Shown: positions 5,362 through 7,268 of the stretch, piece after piece | Numbering within the stretch: the first letter of the stretch is position 1 | Layout of the letters: every line of letters starts with the position of its first letter | Assembly (NCBI GenBank): GCA_903931355.1 | Contig: CAIZCB010000036.1 | Span: forward strand, 1 to 7,268 | Direction of reading: 5' to 3' | Length of the DNA stretch: 7,268 nt | Source: an uncultured Pseudomonadota bacterium | GTDB taxonomy: Bacteria; Pseudomonadota; Gammaproteobacteria; Methylococcales; Methylomonadaceae | Made by a program: the position numbers and the translations under genes | The notes under the pieces: model-generated | What the model saw: only the letters and a program-made list of their open reading frames with translations | What the model was told of the DNA's origin: nothing | Database searches by the model: none

Positions 5362-6369
5362 ATGACTCATTTGCCGCAAGCCTCTCAGCTTATCGATCGC
5401 TTTGGACGGACCGTTAATTACCTGCGGGTATCGATTACCGACCGCTGTGATTTCCGCTGCCTGTACTGTATGGCCGAAGACATGGTGTTTTTACCGCGCG
5501 GGCAGATTTTGAGTTTGGAAGAAATTCACTTTATCAGCCAAGCCTTTGTCGAACTCGGCGTCAGCAAAATTCGCATCACCGGCGGCGAGCCTTTAGTTCG
5601 TAATGGTGCCTTAGGTTTGTTACAGCAACTAGGCCAATTATCCGGTCTCGATGAATTAGTCATCACTACCAACGGTTCACAATTGGCCAGTATGGCTGCC
5701 GACATTAAAGCCGCCGGTGTGAAGCGGATTAACATCAGCTTAGATACTTTAGACGCAGATAAATTCAAACAATTAACCCGCACCGGTGATTTAGCGCAAG
5801 TGTTAAAAGGCATTGATGCCGCCATCGCCGCCGATTTTCAGCGAATCAAAATCAACGCTGTCATTCTAAAAAATCGCAATCACCAAGAAGTCGGCGATTT
5901 AGTGCAATTTGCCGTCGATAAAGCGATTGATATTAGCTTTATCGAGGAAATGCCGTTAGGTGTTGTCGATCAACATAATCGCGCCGAAGCCTATTATCCC
6001 AGTCATTTAATTAAACAAGATTTGCAGCAACGCTTTGATTTAGTGGCGATTGCCGACAAAACCGGCGGCCCATCCGATTATTGCCAAGTGGTCGGTAGCC
6101 AAACCCGAGTTGGTTTTATCTCGCCGCACAGCGCCAATTTTTGCAGTAGTTGTAATCGGGTGCGATTGACGGCTGAAGGCCGATTATTACTGTGTTTAGG
6201 CAATGAAGATTCGGTCGATTTAAAAGCCGTGGTTCGCCAATATCCCAATGATATGGCGCGATTAAAACAAGCGATTATCGAAGCGATGCAAATCAAGCCA
6301 GAACGCCACTATTTCGATCTTAACGAACAACCCATCATCATGCGCCACATGAACGCTACCGGCGGTTAA
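5362..6369 (+). CDS. moaA: GTP 3',8-cyclase (molybdenum cofactor biosynthesis protein A)
   Basis: MoaA is a radical SAM enzyme that rearranges GTP to 3',8-cyclo-7,8-dihydro-GTP, the first step of molybdenum cofactor synthesis with MoaC. From the ATG at 5362 the protein has 335 residues, close to the 329 of Escherichia coli. The N-terminal radical SAM cluster motif CDFRCLYC gives Cys29, Cys33 and Cys36. RITGGEPLVR at 71-80 is the SAM-binding GGEP motif. The C-terminal second [4Fe-4S] cluster is ligated by Cys261, Cys264 and Cys278 in FCSSCNRVRLT. The functionally important double-glycine tail is present. The frame is open 22 codons further, to an ATG at 5296, but that segment (MPVSRQCKSLWYYF) does not look like MoaA. 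Neither start has a good ribosome-binding site. No moaC, moaD or moaE is next to it. yajD follows after 14 bases. Confidence 0.96.
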   Translation: MTHLPQASQLIDRFGRTVNYLRVSITDRCDFRCLYCMAEDMVFLPRGQILSLEEIHFISQAFVELGVSKIRITGGEPLVRNGALGLLQQLGQLSGLDELVITTNGSQLASMAADIKAAGVKRINISLDTLDADKFKQLTRTGDLAQVLKGIDAAIAADFQRIKINAVILKNRNHQEVGDLVQFAVDKAIDISFIEEMPLGVVDQHNRAEAYYPSHLIKQDLQQRFDLVAIADKTGGPSDYCQVVGSQTRVGFISPHSANFCSSCNRVRLTAEGRLLLCLGNEDSVDLKAVVRQYPNDMARLKQAIIEAMQIKPERHYFDLNEQPIIMRHMNATGG

Positions 6370-6370
6370 A

Positions 6371-6376
6371 AGGAGG
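6371..6376 (+). promoter_or_regulatory. Strong ribosome-binding site of yajD
   Basis: AGGAGG, a perfect Shine-Dalgarno core, lies seven bases before the yajD ATG and begins two bases after the moaA stop. It is the strongest such site in the window. It fixes the yajD start and suggests yajD is translated better than moaA, which has no visible site. Confidence 0.85.
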
Positions 6377-6383
6377 AAAAATC

Positions 6384-6743
6384 ATGTCAAATAGCAAAGC
6401 CCAACAAATTGTCGCCGAAGCTCGACGCAATAAAGAAGAACGCGAAAAAGGCTACCGCGAACAAGCTTTAAAACTGTATCCGTGGATTTGCGGACGTTGT
6501 ACGCGCGAATTTGATTTAAAAAATCTCCGCGAACTCACTGTCCATCACGTTGACCACAATCACGACAACAATCCCAGCGATGGCAGTAATTGGGAGTTAT
6601 TGTGCGTTTATTGTCATGACAACGAACATCAACGCTTTGAAGAGCAAATTCGTCACGGTGGAAAATCGGTTTCTGAAGCTAAATCTGGCGGTGGTACCTT
6701 TAACCCGTTTGCCGATCTTAAAAGCCTGATGCAAAACAAATAA
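6384..6743 (+). CDS. yajD: YajD family HNH nuclease-like protein
   Basis: This is an HNH-domain protein of the YajD family, with unknown substrate and role; HNH domains usually cut DNA using a divalent metal. The match to Escherichia coli YajD is obvious in LYPWICGRCTREF, NLRELTVHHVDHNHDNNP, DGSNWELLCVYCHDNEH and the C-terminal NPFADLKSLM. Zinc-finger cysteines are Cys36/Cys39 and Cys74/Cys77. The HNH core is His54-His55, Asn69 and His78. The N-terminal 22 residues are charged and probably helical; a Gly-rich linker (about 92-104) precedes the conserved tail. Length is 119 residues, close to the family norm. The start is supported by AGGAGG seven bases upstream. It lies 14 bases after moaA, and its TAA overlaps the tag ATG, so it sits in the middle of a three-gene operon. 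Family assignment is secure; cellular function is not known. Confidence 0.95.
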   Translation: MSNSKAQQIVAEARRNKEEREKGYREQALKLYPWICGRCTREFDLKNLRELTVHHVDHNHDNNPSDGSNWELLCVYCHDNEHQRFEEQIRHGGKSVSEAKSGGGTFNPFADLKSLMQNK

Positions 6744-7268
6744 TGCAAAAGTGTCGTTGGGCGTTAGGCAGTGCTAACGAAGCGCATTATCACGATAGCG
6801 AATGGGGCGTGCCGCTTCACGATGACCGCCAATTATTTGAGTTTCTGATTTTGGAAGGTGCGCAAGCTGGATTAAGCTGGCGCACTATTCTTGATAAACG
6901 TCCGGCTTATCGACTAGCGTTTGACGAGTTCGATCCTGCCATCGTTGCCAGTTACGATGCTGAAAAATTACAAAGCTTGCTGGCAAACCCAGGTTTGGTG
7001 AGAAATAAGCTAAAACTGCAATCAGCGATCATCAACGCCCAAGCTTTTCTTAAAGTCCAACAGCAATTTGCCAGTTTTGACGCCTATCTCTGGCAATTTG
7101 TCGATGGGAAGCCGATTCAAAACAATTACGTAACTCACGAGCAACTTCCGGCTTTTACAGCCATTTCCGAACAACTTAGTCGCGATTTACAACAGCGCGG
7201 CTTTAAATTTGTCGGCAAAACCATTGTTATGCCTATATGCAAGCGGTGGGAATGGTTAACGACCACAC
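6743..7268 (+). CDS. tag: DNA-3-methyladenine glycosylase I, 3' end outside window, apparent frameshift near 7227
   Basis: Tag removes 3-methyladenine from alkylated DNA and so starts base-excision repair. The ATG shares its A with the yajD stop (TAATG) and has no ribosome-binding site, so translation is probably coupled. The protein begins MQKCRWALG, with the zinc ligands Cys4 and His17 at the same positions as in Escherichia coli Tag. EWGVP, Glu38 in LEGAQAGLSW and Trp46 are also conserved. The frame stays Tag-like through RGFKFVGKTIV (codon 162, 7226-7228), then becomes MPICKRWEW, which does not fit. In the +2-shifted frame from 7228 the sequence reads YAYMQAVGMVNDH, exactly the expected Tag continuation. 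This points to loss of one base, probably a T, at about 7226-7228. It could be a real pseudogene-making mutation or a sequencing or assembly error near the end. The last two zinc ligands lie beyond the window. Confidence 0.93.
   Translation, partial: MQKCRWALGSANEAHYHDSEWGVPLHDDRQLFEFLILEGAQAGLSWRTILDKRPAYRLAFDEFDPAIVASYDAEKLQSLLANPGLVRNKLKLQSAIINAQAFLKVQQQFASFDAYLWQFVDGKPIQNNYVTHEQLPAFTAISEQLSRDLQQRGFKFVGKTIVMPICKRWEWLTTT

Noticed and set aside
5526..6296. Minus-strand open frames at 5526-5825 and 6078-6296
   Set aside because: Both are antisense to moaA, which carries all family motifs in the same stretch.

Overview
The window looks like ordinary chromosomal DNA of a gammaproteobacterium with a moderate G+C content. 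YajD, YigZ, Tag and MoaA all read as gammaproteobacterial versions. PurC is the long form found in many beta- and gammaproteobacteria rather than the short Escherichia coli form. A methylotroph-like (Methylococcales-type) host is plausible, but that is an impression from protein style and not something shown here. No tRNA, rRNA, CRISPR array, transposase, phage gene or attachment site was seen.

Layout. (1) Positions 1-676, minus strand: the 5' three quarters of purC, running off the left edge. (2) Positions 677-1194: an otherwise gene-poor gap holding a 53-residue membrane-protein gene (882-1043, minus). It has its own candidate promoter, a 14-bp palindrome in its leader and a strong intrinsic terminator. 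(3) Positions 1195-5205, minus strand: a compact run reading leftward. In transcription order it encodes a small exported protein of unknown family, a NitT/TauT-type substrate-binding protein, its permease, its ATPase, an exported thioredoxin-fold protein with a CSTC motif, and the YigZ/IMPACT-family protein. The transporter genes are joined by TAATG and ATGA overlaps, and the next genes follow within 13 and 7 bases, so co-transcription is likely. (4) Positions 5206-5361: a divergent intergenic region. (5) Positions 5362-7268, plus strand: moaA, yajD and tag, with gaps of 14 bases and then a TAATG overlap. tag runs off the right edge and carries an apparent one-base deletion about 40 bases before it.

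How the genes may work together. The leftward cluster describes an importer for a small organic solute, with a periplasmic redox protein made from the same transcript. The substrate cannot be read from the sequence; a sulfur compound, thiamine precursor or other small ligand would all fit the family. The rightward cluster mixes molybdenum-cofactor synthesis (MoaA) with two nucleic-acid enzymes (YajD, Tag), with no obvious shared pathway. I found no convincing new multi-gene system. The items most worth a second look are the small membrane-protein gene with complete transcription signals, the transporter-thioredoxin-exported protein cluster, and the tag frameshift.
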